DNA of 64,000 nucleotides from Methylobacterium radiodurans (lineage in GTDB: Bacteria > Pseudomonadota > Alphaproteobacteria > Rhizobiales > Beijerinckiaceae): NCBI RefSeq assembly GCF_003173735.1, contig NZ_CP029551.1, positions 3,434,001 through 3,498,000 on the forward strand, in the 5' to 3' direction. Positions 49,520 to 58,624 of this stretch are shown here, in pieces (position 1 is the stretch's first letter; the number at the start of each line of letters is the position of its first letter). The position numbers were made by a program, and so were the translations under genes. The notes under the pieces are model-generated. The model ran no database searches. It saw nothing but the letters and a program-made list of their open reading frames with translations, and was not told where the DNA came from.

Positions 49520-52021
49520 TCAGCGCTCGCGGCCCCACAGCCCCACGCGCTCGGAGCGGGCCTGCTCCTCGGCGGCCAGCAGGTCCTGCGGCGCGTCCTC
49601 GCTCGCCCGCGCGCCGCCGGCCGCCAGGATCAGGGCGGCGAGGTCGTCGCCGTCGATGCGGCAGCGCATACCGTCGCTCTCGGGCGCGCAGCTGACCTCG
49701 CGGCGGCGCAGATACCGGGCGAGCTGGCGGGCGAGCGCGCCGCCCTGGCCCTCGACGCCAGCGAGCCGCACCACACGGCCCCGGAACGACAGGGTGCCGG
49801 TATCGATCACCTCCGGCACGCCGCGCGCCTCGGCGCCCGCGGGAATCGCGGCGGGCGGGACCGGGGCCGACGGATTCGGGGCAGGCGCCGGAGCCGGGGC
49901 GGGCGCCGGCTCGGCGCGGGCGGCGGAGGGGCGCTTGCGGCCCTTGGCGAGCTGGGCCGAGGCCCGCTGCACGAAGTCCCGGAACATCGCGGCCGGCAGG
50001 TCGCCGCCGCCGACCCGGTTCATCGAGCTGTTGTCGTCGTTGCCGACCCATATGCCGACCACCATGTCGGGCGTCACGCCGATGAACCACGCGTCCCGGT
50101 AATCCTGGGTCGTGCCGGTCTTGCCGCCGACCGCCAGCCCGGGGACCTTGGCGGCCTTGCCGGTGCCGGAATCGACCACCGCCTGGAGCGAGTCGAGCAT
50201 CATGGTGCGGCTGTCGCCGGGGAGCCCCCGGGTCGCGGCCGGATCCGGGCGCAGGTAGAGCGGCTGGGGCCCGCCGCCCCGGATCGCGTGGACCGCGTAG
50301 GTCTCGAGCGGCGTGCGGTTGGCGAGCACGCCCGCATAGGCGCGGGTCATCTCCAGCAGCGTCACCTCGGCTGAGCCGAGCGCGAGACTCGGCACATTCG
50401 GCAGTTCCGACGTGACGCCCAGGGACTTGGCGGTGGCGATCACCGCCGGAATGCCAAGCTCGTCGCCGAGCTGGGCCGCGATGGTGTTGACCGAGAGCGC
50501 GAAGGCGCTGCGCAAGGGGAGCGCGCCGCGGAAGCGGTTGTTCGAATTCTGCGGCTCCCAGTCGCCGATCTGGACCGGGCGGTCGACCAGAACCGAGTCG
50601 GGGGAGAGCCCCTGCTCGTAGGCGGTGAGGTAGACGAAGAGCTTGAAGAGCGAGCCGGCCTGGCGCTTGGCCTGGACCGCGCGGTTGAACTGGCTGTCCT
50701 CGTAATCGCGCCCGCCGACCATCGCCAGGATCGCGCCCTGGGGCGAGAGGGCCACGAGGGCGGCCTGGGAGACCTTCTTCTTCGTCCCCTCCGCGTCGAG
50801 GCGGCGGGCGATGACGCCCTCGGCCAAGCTCTGCAGGTCGAGATTCAAGGTCGAGCGCACCGTGAGGTCGCCGCCCGTGTCGGTGAGGCGCTTGGCGTCC
50901 GCCTGCACCGTGTCGAGGAAGTAGTTGGTGCCGGGCGGCGTCTCGGGCGGCGTGCGCAGCGTCACGGTCTTGGCGCGGGCCGCGTCCGCCTCCTTGGTGG
51001 AGATGGCACCAGTCTCGACCATCGCCTGGAGCACCACGTCGGCCCGCTCCTTGGCGCCGCCGAAATTGCGGGTGGGGGCGAGCTGCGAGGGGGCGCGCAC
51101 GAGGCCCGCCAGCATCGCGGCCTCCGGCAGGGTCAGCTGCTTGGCGGGCTTGCCGAAATAGCGTCGCGCCGCCGCGTCCGCCCCGTAGGCGCCCGCGCCG
51201 AAATAGGCGGTGTTGAGATAGCCCAGCAGGATGTCGCTCTTCGACATCTCGCTCTCGGCCCGAAGCGCCAGGAAGGCCTCCTGGATCTTGCGCCGGAGCG
51301 TCTTCTCCTGGGAGAGCGAGGTGAGGCGGACATATTGCTGGGTGATGGTCGAGCCGCCCTCGCGCACGCCCCCGCCGAGCGCGTTGCGGTAGGCGGCGCG
51401 CAGGAGTCCGCGCAGGTCCACGCCCCAGTGGCCGTAGAAGCGCCGGTCCTCGATGGCGACGATGGCCTGTGCCAGCGTCGGCGGCAGGTCGGCGGCGGTC
51501 AGCCGCTCGCCCCGGAAGGCGCCGCGGGTGGCGAAGACGCGCCCGTCATCGGCCTCGACGGTGAGCGCGCGGCTGCCCGGATCGTTCGAGACGGAGCCCA
51601 GCGGCGGCAGGGTCAGGAAGGCGGCTAGCACATAGAGCAGCAGGGCGCCCAGCGGCAGGACGAGGACCAGCGCCAGGATCGCGAGGGTGCGGCGCTGGGG
51701 CCGGAAGGCCCGGCGCGGCGCGGCGGCGGCTCGCTCGGGTGCAGCTTGCTCGGCGGGGGCGGCCCCCGGGGATGCGCCGGCCGCGGCGGGGCGCCGGGCC
51801 CTGAGCCGCTCGGCAGCACTACCGAGGCCCGCGGCGCCGCGGGCACCGAGCCGGCTCCCGCCGCGGAGAGCCGCGCGGGCGGCGCCGGCGCCGAGGATGC
51901 CGAGCTGGCGCGCGAGGGCGCGGGCGGCCGAGGCCGCCTCGCGGGCGGCCGCGCGGGTATCGGGGTCGGGCCGCGGCTCCGGCGCGCCGGGGCCCGGGCG
52001 TTCCGGATCGGGAGGGCTCAT
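49520..52021 (-). CDS. Class A penicillin-binding protein with extra C-terminal domain
   Basis: Bifunctional peptidoglycan synthase, 833 aa. An Ala/Arg/Pro-rich cytoplasmic N-terminus (1-110) precedes one membrane helix (LAILALVLVLPLGALLLYVL). The GT51 glycosyltransferase follows, with catalytic Glu in QAIVAIEDRRFYGHWGVD and GGSTITQQYVR. The transpeptidase has SxxK in RQAGSLFKLF, SVN in ALSVNTIAAQ and KTGT in VGGKTGTTQDYRDAWFIG. After a Pro/Ala linker (PAPAPAPAPAPNPSAPVPPA, about 710-735), some 100 residues (GTLSFRGRVVRLAGVEGQGG to SERVGLWGRER) look like a staphylococcal-nuclease/OB-type fold, an unusual fusion. Intact active sites. Confidence 0.92.
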   Translation of the reverse strand: MSPPDPERPGPGAPEPRPDPDTRAAAREAASAARALARQLGILGAGAARAALRGGSRLGARGAAGLGSAAERLRARRPAAAGASPGAAPAEQAAPERAAAAPRRAFRPQRRTLAILALVLVLPLGALLLYVLAAFLTLPPLGSVSNDPGSRALTVEADDGRVFATRGAFRGERLTAADLPPTLAQAIVAIEDRRFYGHWGVDLRGLLRAAYRNALGGGVREGGSTITQQYVRLTSLSQEKTLRRKIQEAFLALRAESEMSKSDILLGYLNTAYFGAGAYGADAAARRYFGKPAKQLTLPEAAMLAGLVRAPSQLAPTRNFGGAKERADVVLQAMVETGAISTKEADAARAKTVTLRTPPETPPGTNYFLDTVQADAKRLTDTGGDLTVRSTLNLDLQSLAEGVIARRLDAEGTKKKVSQAALVALSPQGAILAMVGGRDYEDSQFNRAVQAKRQAGSLFKLFVYLTAYEQGLSPDSVLVDRPVQIGDWEPQNSNNRFRGALPLRSAFALSVNTIAAQLGDELGIPAVIATAKSLGVTSELPNVPSLALGSAEVTLLEMTRAYAGVLANRTPLETYAVHAIRGGGPQPLYLRPDPAATRGLPGDSRTMMLDSLQAVVDSGTGKAAKVPGLAVGGKTGTTQDYRDAWFIGVTPDMVVGIWVGNDDNSSMNRVGGGDLPAAMFRDFVQRASAQLAKGRKRPSAARAEPAPAPAPAPAPNPSAPVPPAAIPAGAEARGVPEVIDTGTLSFRGRVVRLAGVEGQGGALARQLARYLRRREVSCAPESDGMRCRIDGDDLAALILAAGGARASEDAPQDLLAAEEQARSERVGLWGRER

Positions 52022-52125
52022 CGCATCCGCCGCCAGCGGCCGGGCCGCCTGTCACGCTTGTCCACGGCCGTTCTTAGACGAATCCCGCCCGAGCCCGCTA
52101 CGACCCGAAAGCCTCACGTTCCGGT

Positions 52126-52791
52126 TCAGGGCTGCGCCAGCGGCCCCGGCCGCCCCGCCGCCTCGTGGCGCCCGCGCAGGCGGAAGGCCAGGATCAGCAG
52201 CAGCACCCCGAAGGCCACGGCGTAGCCGCCGAGCCACCACGTCAGCACCAGCGCCGACATGCCGGGATTGATCAGGAGCGCGATGCCGAACAGCACAGAG
52301 ACGGCCCCGCCGAGCCCGAGCCACCAGCGCCCGTAATGCAGGTGCAGCCGGAAGGCCGCCGCGATCATCAGGCCGCCCGAGAGGAGGGCCCAGGCCGCCA
52401 CCAGCAGCACGAAGGCCCAGACCGCCGCGGCCGGCACCAGGAAGGCCGCCGCGCCGACCGTGATGTCGACGAGCCCCTCGAAGAGCAGGAAGCCCCAGCG
52501 CTCGTGCCGCTGCGCCGCCCGCACCGCCGCGACGATGCCGAAGATCCCGTCGACGACCATATAGGCCGAGAAGAACAGCACCAGGGAGAGCACGAAGGCG
52601 GCCGGCGCCACGAGGGCGGCGATTCCGAACAGGATGGCGAACACGCCCCGCAGGGCGACGAGCCACCAGTTGCGGGCGAGCACCGTGCTCATCGCGTCGA
52701 GCCGGGCCGGCCCGGTGAGGGGAACGCCGGAGGGGCTCAGGCCTCCGCCGGAGGAAGGAGCTCCTCCGGACGCGTCGGACGTTCCTGCCAT
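52126..52791 (-). CDS. HdeD family membrane protein
   Basis: 221 aa from ATG 52791, with GGAGG eight bases upstream. A Gly/Ser-rich head (about 1-30) precedes six membrane helices in three pairs (WLVALRGVFAILFGIAALVA, LVLFFSAYMVVDGIFGIVAA, GFLLFEGLVDITVGAAAFLV and so on), the DUF308/HdeD pattern with repeated G-x-F-G/D turns. HdeD helps acid resistance in E. coli at high density; the function here is not known. It diverges from the emrAB genes, with 190 bases between. Confidence 0.88.
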   Translation of the reverse strand: MAGTSDASGGAPSSGGGLSPSGVPLTGPARLDAMSTVLARNWWLVALRGVFAILFGIAALVAPAAFVLSLVLFFSAYMVVDGIFGIVAAVRAAQRHERWGFLLFEGLVDITVGAAAFLVPAAAVWAFVLLVAAWALLSGGLMIAAAFRLHLHYGRWWLGLGGAVSVLFGIALLINPGMSALVLTWWLGGYAVAFGVLLLILAFRLRGRHEAAGRPGPLAQP

Positions 52792-52981
52792 GCCAAGTCC
52801 TCCGGCGGCGTGACGGCGCGTGCCACCCGCGATTCTGCCGCAACGCAGCGTGGCGGGCGCCGTTCCGTGCGACGCGAGAGCCCGGGATGGAACTTTGGTG
52901 GCATCCGTACCTTTTGGGTTTCGAGGCGGGTTCATCCGAGGCGCAGCCCCCAGGGGGCGCCTCCTTCGGCAATCAGCATCC

Positions 52982-54250
52982 ATGCTCGACGATCAGCGGC
53001 AGGCCGCGCCCGCCGACGCGTTCCCGCGCCGGTCCGAGGCGGACGTGGCGCGCGACCAAGACGGCGCGCGCGACATCCTCGACCTTCAGCCCGCCGCGCG
53101 CCGGCCCGGCGACCGGGAGGACGCGCGAGAGGACGCGCCGGAGGGCAAGGAGGCCCGCAAGGAGGCCGGGACGCGGGATCCCGACCAGGATGGCGGGGAC
53201 GAGACGGACGAGGCCGAGCGCCCGGGCGTGCTGCGGCGCCATCCTTGGTGGTTCGTGCTCGGCGGCCTCGTTCTCGTGGCGCTCGGCGTGGCCACGTTCC
53301 TCTACTGGCAGGTCTACGTTCATCCCTACGAGACCACCGACGACGCCTTCGTGGACGCGCGCAGCTTCACGATCGCCCCGAAGGTCGGCGGCTACGTCGT
53401 GGCCGTGCCGGTCACCGACAACCAGCACGTGAAGCCCGGCGACACGCTCTTCCAGATCGACCCGCGCGACTACCGCGTCGCGCTGGAGCAGGCCGAGGCG
53501 CAGGTGCAGGCGGCCGAGGCGGCGATCGAGAACGTCGACGCGCAGATCGCGGCGCAGCGGGCGCAGATCGAGGTGGCGCAGGCCCAGGTCGACACCGCGC
53601 AGGCGGCGCTGAAATTCGCCCAGGAGGATGCCGACCGCTACCAGAAGCTCGCCGAGCGCGGCGCCGGCACCATCCAGCAATCGCAATCCTCGACCTCTAC
53701 CCTGCAGCAGCGCCAGGCCGCGCTGACGAGCGCCAACGCGAACGTAGTGGCGGCCGAGCGGCAGGTCGGCTCACTCAAAGCCCAGCGCGCCAGCGCCGAG
53801 GCGCAGCTTGCCCAGGCCAAGGCCCAGCGTGACCAGGCCCGGCTCAACCTCGGCTACACGACCGTGACGGCGGCGCAAGGAGGCCGCGTCGTGCGTCTCA
53901 CCGGCGGCGTCGGGGAATACGCCCAGGCGGGCCAGAGCCTGTCGATGTTCGTGCCCGACGCGATCTGGATCACCGCGAACTACAAGGAGACCCAGGTCAC
54001 CGACATGCGCCCGGGCCAGAACGTCGACGTCACGATCGACGCCTATCCGGACCGCAAGATCACCGGCCGGATCGACTCGGTGCAGCCGGGCTCCGGCACC
54101 GCCTTCAGCCTGCTGCCCGCGCAGAACGCCACCGGCAACTACGTGAAGGTGACGCAGCGCATTCCCGTGAAGATCGTGGTCGACGCCTGGCCCACCGATG
54201 TCTCGATCGGTCCGGGCATGTCGGTGGTGCCGAAAGCCCACGTGCGGTGA
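52982..54250 (+). CDS. emrA: EmrA-type membrane fusion protein
   Basis: Periplasmic adaptor of a tripartite pump. 422 aa from ATG 52982. An unusually long, strongly charged cytoplasmic head of about 85 residues (such as GDREDAREDAPEGKEARKEA) precedes the membrane anchor (WWFVLGGLVLVALGVATFLY). A lipoyl/barrel region (YETTDDAFVDARSFTIAPKV, LFQIDPRDYRVAL) brackets a long Gln/Ala coiled coil (about 165-290). The beta-barrel follows (ITANYKETQVTDMRPGQNVD). The charged head is absent from E. coli EmrA. Overlaps emrB by GTGA. Confidence 0.92.
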   Translation: MLDDQRQAAPADAFPRRSEADVARDQDGARDILDLQPAARRPGDREDAREDAPEGKEARKEAGTRDPDQDGGDETDEAERPGVLRRHPWWFVLGGLVLVALGVATFLYWQVYVHPYETTDDAFVDARSFTIAPKVGGYVVAVPVTDNQHVKPGDTLFQIDPRDYRVALEQAEAQVQAAEAAIENVDAQIAAQRAQIEVAQAQVDTAQAALKFAQEDADRYQKLAERGAGTIQQSQSSTSTLQQRQAALTSANANVVAAERQVGSLKAQRASAEAQLAQAKAQRDQARLNLGYTTVTAAQGGRVVRLTGGVGEYAQAGQSLSMFVPDAIWITANYKETQVTDMRPGQNVDVTIDAYPDRKITGRIDSVQPGSGTAFSLLPAQNATGNYVKVTQRIPVKIVVDAWPTDVSIGPGMSVVPKAHVR

Positions 54251-55836
54251 GCGCCGCCTCCTCCGAAGCGCCCGGGGGCCACAACCCCTGGGCGGTCGCC
54301 CTCGTGGTGGCGCTCGCCACCTTCATGGAGGTGCTCGACACCACGATCGCCAACGTCGCGCTCCGCTACATCTCGGGCGGCCTCGCGGTCGGGCCCGACG
54401 AGGCGGCATGGGTGGTGACGAGCTACCTCGTGGCCAACGCCATCACGCTGATCGCGTCGAGCTTCCTAGCCAAGCGCTACGGGCGCAAAGCCTTCTTCAT
54501 GTGGAGCGTGGCGCTCTTCACGCTCGCCTCGATCCTGTGCGGCTTCGCCTGGAGCCTGGAATCGCTGCTGCTGTTCCGGGTGCTCCAGGGGCTCGGCGGC
54601 GGCGGCATGGCGCCGCTGGCCCAGTCGATCCTGGCGGATTCCTTCCCGCCCGCGAAGCGGGGCCAAGCCTTCGCCCTCTACGGCGTCGCCATCGTGGTGG
54701 CGCCGGTGATCGGCCCGACGCTCGGCGGCTGGCTCTCCGACAACGCCTCCTGGCACTGGTGCTTCCTGATCAACGGGCCGATCGGCGTGATCGCGCTCGG
54801 CCTGATGTACTGGCTGATCGAGGACAGCGAGGCGGCCAAGCGCAAGCGCCGGGACTTGCGGCGGAAGGGGGTGCGCTTCGACCTTGTCGGCTTCCTGCTG
54901 GTGGCGCTCTTCCTCGGCTCGCTTGAGGTCGTCCTCGACGAGGGCCAGCGCAAGGACTGGTTCGGCACCTCGACCCTGATGAACGTCTTCGGCGTGCTCA
55001 CCGTGGTCGCGTTCTGCGCCATGATCCCGTGGCTGCTGACCCGGAAGAACCCGGTCATCGACCTGCGCCTGCTGAACAGCCGCCAGTTCGGCGCCTGCTT
55101 CGTGGTGATGCTGTTCACCGGTGCGGTCCTGATCGCCACCACGCAGTTCATCCCGCAGATCACGCAGGAGTACTACGGCTACACCGCCACCCTGTCGGGG
55201 CTGGTGCTCGGCCCCGGCGGCCTCGTCACGGTGGCGATGATGGCGCTGGTCGGGCGGCTCTCGTCCTTCGTGCAGCCCAAATGGCTGATCGCGACGGGCG
55301 GGGCGATCGTGGCCGCCGGGATGTACGACCTCACCCGGATCTACGGCGACACCACGTTCTGGTTCTTCGCGTGGTCGCGGATCTATATCGGCATCGGCCT
55401 GCCGATGATCTTCCTCTCGGTGACCTCGGCCTCCTACGAGGGGCTGCGGAAGGAGCAGACCGACCAAGCCTCGGCGCTCATCAACGTGGCGCGCAACGTC
55501 GGCGGCTCGATGGGCGTGTCGCTCGCCCAGAACATCCTGGCCTATCGCAGCCAGTTCCATCAGAGCCGGCTGGTGGAATCGGTCGATCCGTCGAGCCCGG
55601 CCTACCAGGAGACCCTGGCGCAGGCGACGCGCTACTTCCAGCAGCACGGGCTGGCGGGGCCGGACGCGCAGAATCAGGCCATCGCCTGGATCGGCAGCCA
55701 GCTCTCCACCCAGGTGGCCTACTGGGCCTATATCGACGTGTTCTGGGTGCTCGGCGCGATGACCGCCTGCCTCGTGCCGCTGGCGCTCATCCTCAAGAAC
55801 GTGAAGCTCGGCGGAGGTGCGCAGGCGGCGCATTGA
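54247..55836 (+). CDS. emrB: EmrB-type MFS drug exporter (DHA2, 14 helices)
   Basis: 529 aa from GTG 54247, coupled to emrA. The first helix carries the DHA2 motif ATFMEVLDTTIANVALRYIS; the loop 2-3 motif reads FLAKRYGRKAFFMWSVALFT; motif C reads YGVAIVVAPVIGPTLGGWLS. Fourteen helices fit the length. Exports drugs or other hydrophobic compounds by proton antiport, with EmrA and an outer-membrane channel encoded elsewhere. The substrate is unknown, and there is no local regulator of MarR/TetR type. Confidence 0.93.
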   Translation: MSAASSEAPGGHNPWAVALVVALATFMEVLDTTIANVALRYISGGLAVGPDEAAWVVTSYLVANAITLIASSFLAKRYGRKAFFMWSVALFTLASILCGFAWSLESLLLFRVLQGLGGGGMAPLAQSILADSFPPAKRGQAFALYGVAIVVAPVIGPTLGGWLSDNASWHWCFLINGPIGVIALGLMYWLIEDSEAAKRKRRDLRRKGVRFDLVGFLLVALFLGSLEVVLDEGQRKDWFGTSTLMNVFGVLTVVAFCAMIPWLLTRKNPVIDLRLLNSRQFGACFVVMLFTGAVLIATTQFIPQITQEYYGYTATLSGLVLGPGGLVTVAMMALVGRLSSFVQPKWLIATGGAIVAAGMYDLTRIYGDTTFWFFAWSRIYIGIGLPMIFLSVTSASYEGLRKEQTDQASALINVARNVGGSMGVSLAQNILAYRSQFHQSRLVESVDPSSPAYQETLAQATRYFQQHGLAGPDAQNQAIAWIGSQLSTQVAYWAYIDVFWVLGAMTACLVPLALILKNVKLGGGAQAAH

Positions 55837-55850
55837 GGCATGCGCGATCG

Positions 55851-55874
55851 CCCTCCCCCGCAGAAGGGGGAGGG
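55851..55874. repeat. Palindrome between emrB and the lytic transglycosylase
   Basis: CCCTCCCCC (55851-55859) and GGGGGAGGG (55866-55874), 9-base perfect arms, 6-base loop. It is the same family as the arms at 27381 and 27534. It probably ends both convergent transcripts. Confidence 0.75.
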
Positions 55875-55890
55875 AGAGTTGCGCTGGCCG

Positions 55891-57108
55891 TTACAGCCCC
55901 GCGGGCAACGCCTCGGTGACCTGCACGCGGCCGGTCTCGGCGGGCTCGGCGACGCGCACCGGGGTCTCGTCGCTCTCCGGCTCGGGCTGGCGGGCGAGCG
56001 CGGCGACGCCCTCGTAGCGGCTCAGCCGCTTGTCCATCATGCCGTCGATGCGCTCGTAGACCTCGGCGACCGTGAGCCCGCGGCGGCCCTTGCCGCTCTT
56101 CTGCGTGAACAGGCTGCGGTTCGCCCGCGCGGCGGAGCGGAACGCCTTCTGGGCCGAGGCCTCGGGCTTGTCGCTCGACAGGCTGAGGAAGCGGCCCGCG
56201 CTCGCGGTGCCGAGGAAGTGGGCGAAGTACAGCTCGGTCGTGCTCAGCTCGCGCCCGACCCGCGCCTCGATCCGGCCGCGGTCGCGCTTCACCAGCTCGG
56301 CCGCCATCAGGCAGGCGACATAGGGGTCGTTGCGGAGCGACAGCACCCGCTGGCGCATCCCGTCCGCGACCGAGATCGCGCCGCCGCGGCCCTTCACGGC
56401 CGCCGCCTCCGCGGCGAGCCCGTAGCGGGCGCCGTAATCGCGGATCATCTCCAGCCAGGTCGCGGTCACGAACTGGAACAGGCCCTGCGCCGAGGAGGTC
56501 GCGGCCTTCACGTCCGTGTCGAAGCTCGATTCCTTGTCGGCGAGCGCCATCATGTAGACCGGATTGACGCCGGCCTCCTCCGAGGCCCGCAGGATCGTGT
56601 CCACCACCCGGCGCGGCACGCTCATCGGGCCGAACTTGATCTTCTCCTCGGCGGCGTCCCGCACCGGCTGGGGCAGGGCGGCGAGGTCGCCCTCGATCAG
56701 CGCGGTCGTCGCAGGCTCCTGCTCGGGGACCGGCACGCCGGTCCACACGGCATCGGAACCAACCTCGTCCCGGGGCGTTTCGATCTCGGACGCGGCAGCC
56801 CCCACGGCCTCTGCCGCGGCCTGCGCCTCCAGGGCCTGCGCGGCGCGTGGGCTCAGGTCGATGCGGTCATGGGCCGAGGCGACCGGCGCGAATGCGGTCT
56901 GCGGCAGGGCGAGACCGGCCAGGAGTGCGGCCACCAGCGTGGCGCCGCGGCGGGTCTTCGCACGACGGGTCTTGGCAAAGCTCCGGCGCTCTTGTCCGCG
57001 CACGGCCCGCGGCAGCCACGCCACGGTCTGATCCTCGCAAAAGGTCTCGCAAGGCACGAGACGGCTCACGTCGTCGGCGCAGCGCGCCGGCTCCGGGACA
57101 ACCCCCAT
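55891..57108 (-). CDS. Lytic transglycosylase (SLT domain)
   Basis: Cleaves peptidoglycan glycan strands in the periplasm. 405 aa. A basic N-terminus is followed by a hydrophobic export segment (ATLVAALLAGLALPQTAFAP, about 55-75). The SLT domain lies at about 170-290: catalytic Glu in MALADKESSFDTD, SSAQGLFQFVTATWLEMI, and the C-terminal part YFAHFLGTASAGRFL. A tail of about 110 residues (KSGKGRRGLTVAEVYERIDG) has no known domain. The ATG at 57108 leaves a long lead before the export segment; a later start is possible but no better ATG is visible. Confidence 0.87.
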   Translation of the reverse strand: MGVVPEPARCADDVSRLVPCETFCEDQTVAWLPRAVRGQERRSFAKTRRAKTRRGATLVAALLAGLALPQTAFAPVASAHDRIDLSPRAAQALEAQAAAEAVGAAASEIETPRDEVGSDAVWTGVPVPEQEPATTALIEGDLAALPQPVRDAAEEKIKFGPMSVPRRVVDTILRASEEAGVNPVYMMALADKESSFDTDVKAATSSAQGLFQFVTATWLEMIRDYGARYGLAAEAAAVKGRGGAISVADGMRQRVLSLRNDPYVACLMAAELVKRDRGRIEARVGRELSTTELYFAHFLGTASAGRFLSLSSDKPEASAQKAFRSAARANRSLFTQKSGKGRRGLTVAEVYERIDGMMDKRLSRYEGVAALARQPEPESDETPVRVAEPAETGRVQVTEALPAGL

Positions 57109-57201
57109 GTCTGGTCCTTCTTGTGCCGCGGCGTTCGTTGGCCGGGCTTTCGTTCAGCGCCGGCTCTATCCACAGCCGACGTGACCAGAATGGGACGCTG
57201 C

Positions 57202-57227
57202 CGTGATCCTCGCGTGATCCTCGCGTG
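57202..57227. promoter_or_regulatory. 11-bp direct repeats upstream of ino1
   Basis: CGTGATCCTCG occurs twice in tandem (57202-57212, 57213-57223), followed by a partial third copy CGTG. The 11-base period equals one helical turn, the spacing used by OmpR/PhoB-type response regulators. It lies in the 325-base gap between the divergent lytic transglycosylase and ino1 and could control either. No gene is seen in this gap. Confidence 0.4.
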
Positions 57228-57433
57228 GCAGGACGGATGCGGCGTTACGTCCTCGGAATTCTGCCGATTCGCCGCCGTGTTCAGGCTCGGCTCATCCAAA
57301 CCGCGCCACATCTGTGTTCGTGCCGGGCTTGGAACGAGGCCCGTACGCTCCAGTTACAGGGCCCCGCGGCGGCAGCCCGACAGTGACCACGACAAGAGCC
57401 GCCGCGCCACGCAGTTGAGGAAGTACCCGTCCG

Positions 57434-58624
57434 ATGAGCATGCAGACCGGTCGCCGTGTCGGCGTTGCCTTCGTTGGTATGGGTGGGGCCGTCGCCACCA
57501 CCGCCATCGCCGGCATCGAGATGATCAAGTCCGGATCGAACCGACTCGACGGGCTGCCGCTCGCCGGCGTCTCCGTCGCCGGCATGGCCGACTACAAGGA
57601 CCTCGTCTTCGGGGGCTGGGACCTCAACGGCGACGATCTCGCCGCCGCGGCCGCGGGCCACGGCGTCCTGACGAAGCAGGATATCGAGAACGGCGCCCAG
57701 GTGCTCAAGGGCATCACGCCCTGGCCGGCGGTCGGCAGCGCGAAGTTCTGCAAGAACATCGACGGCCAGAACCGCATCGTCGCCAAGGACCACCGCGAGG
57801 CGGTCTCGGTCATCGCCAACGACCTGCGCCGCTTCCAGAAGGAGAGCAACCTCGACGAGGTGGTGGTGGTCAACCTCGCCTCGACCGAGCGCTGGCCCGA
57901 CCTCAGCGACCCGACCCTGAACTCGGCCGAGGCCTTCGAGCGGGGCCTGGATTCAAGCGACGAGTCGATCTCGCCCGCGATGCTCTATGCCTACGCGGCG
58001 ATCAAGAGCGGCGTCCCCTACGCCAACTTCACGCCTTCCGTCGCCGCCGACGTGCCGGCGCTGCTGGAGCTCGCCAAGGAACTGAACGTCCCGGTCGCCG
58101 GCAAGGACGGCAAGACCGGCCAGACCATGATGAAGACGGTGCTGGCCCCGGCCTTCAAGGCCCGCGCACTGCACGTCGACGGCTGGTTCTCGACCAACAT
58201 CCTGGGCAACCGCGACGGCCTGGCGCTGAACGACCCGAACTCGCTGCAGTCGAAGCTCAACACCAAGGGCACGGTGCTCGACTCGATCCTCGGCTATCCG
58301 GTCGAGGACCACTTGGTCCACATCCACTATTACCGCCCGCGCGGCGACGACAAGGAAGCCTGGGACAACATCGACGTCACCGGCTTCATGGGCCAGCGCA
58401 TGCAGATCAAGGTGAACTTCCTCTGCAAGGACTCGATCCTGGCAGCCCCCCTGGTGATCGAGATCGCCCGCGTGCTGGATCTGGCCAAGAAGCGCGGCGA
58501 CGGCGGCGTGCAGGAGCAGCTCTCGACCTTCTTCAAGGCTCCGATGGTCAAGAACGGCCACGGGCCCGAGCACGCCTTCGGCAAGCAGGAGAAGATGCTG
58601 CGCGACTGGCTCGGCGTGAACTGA
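57434..58624 (+). CDS. ino1: Inositol-3-phosphate synthase
   Basis: Converts glucose 6-phosphate to 1L-myo-inositol 1(3)-phosphate with internal NAD redox. 396 aa, the short bacterial/archaeal form: NAD motif VGVAFVGMGGAVATTAIAGI, AGKDGKTGQTMMKTVLAPAF (lid/active-site loop), GWFSTNILGNRDGLALNDPN, and VEDHLVHIHYYRPRGDDKEA (catalytic Lys region). ATG 57434 gives MSMQTGRRVGVAFVG. It opens a run of metabolic genes on the plus strand, and its stop overlaps the next start (TGATG at 58622-58626). In Alphaproteobacteria this gene is not universal, so the setting suggests a special inositol product. Confidence 0.94.
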   Translation: MSMQTGRRVGVAFVGMGGAVATTAIAGIEMIKSGSNRLDGLPLAGVSVAGMADYKDLVFGGWDLNGDDLAAAAAGHGVLTKQDIENGAQVLKGITPWPAVGSAKFCKNIDGQNRIVAKDHREAVSVIANDLRRFQKESNLDEVVVVNLASTERWPDLSDPTLNSAEAFERGLDSSDESISPAMLYAYAAIKSGVPYANFTPSVAADVPALLELAKELNVPVAGKDGKTGQTMMKTVLAPAFKARALHVDGWFSTNILGNRDGLALNDPNSLQSKLNTKGTVLDSILGYPVEDHLVHIHYYRPRGDDKEAWDNIDVTGFMGQRMQIKVNFLCKDSILAAPLVIEIARVLDLAKKRGDGGVQEQLSTFFKAPMVKNGHGPEHAFGKQEKMLRDWLGVN

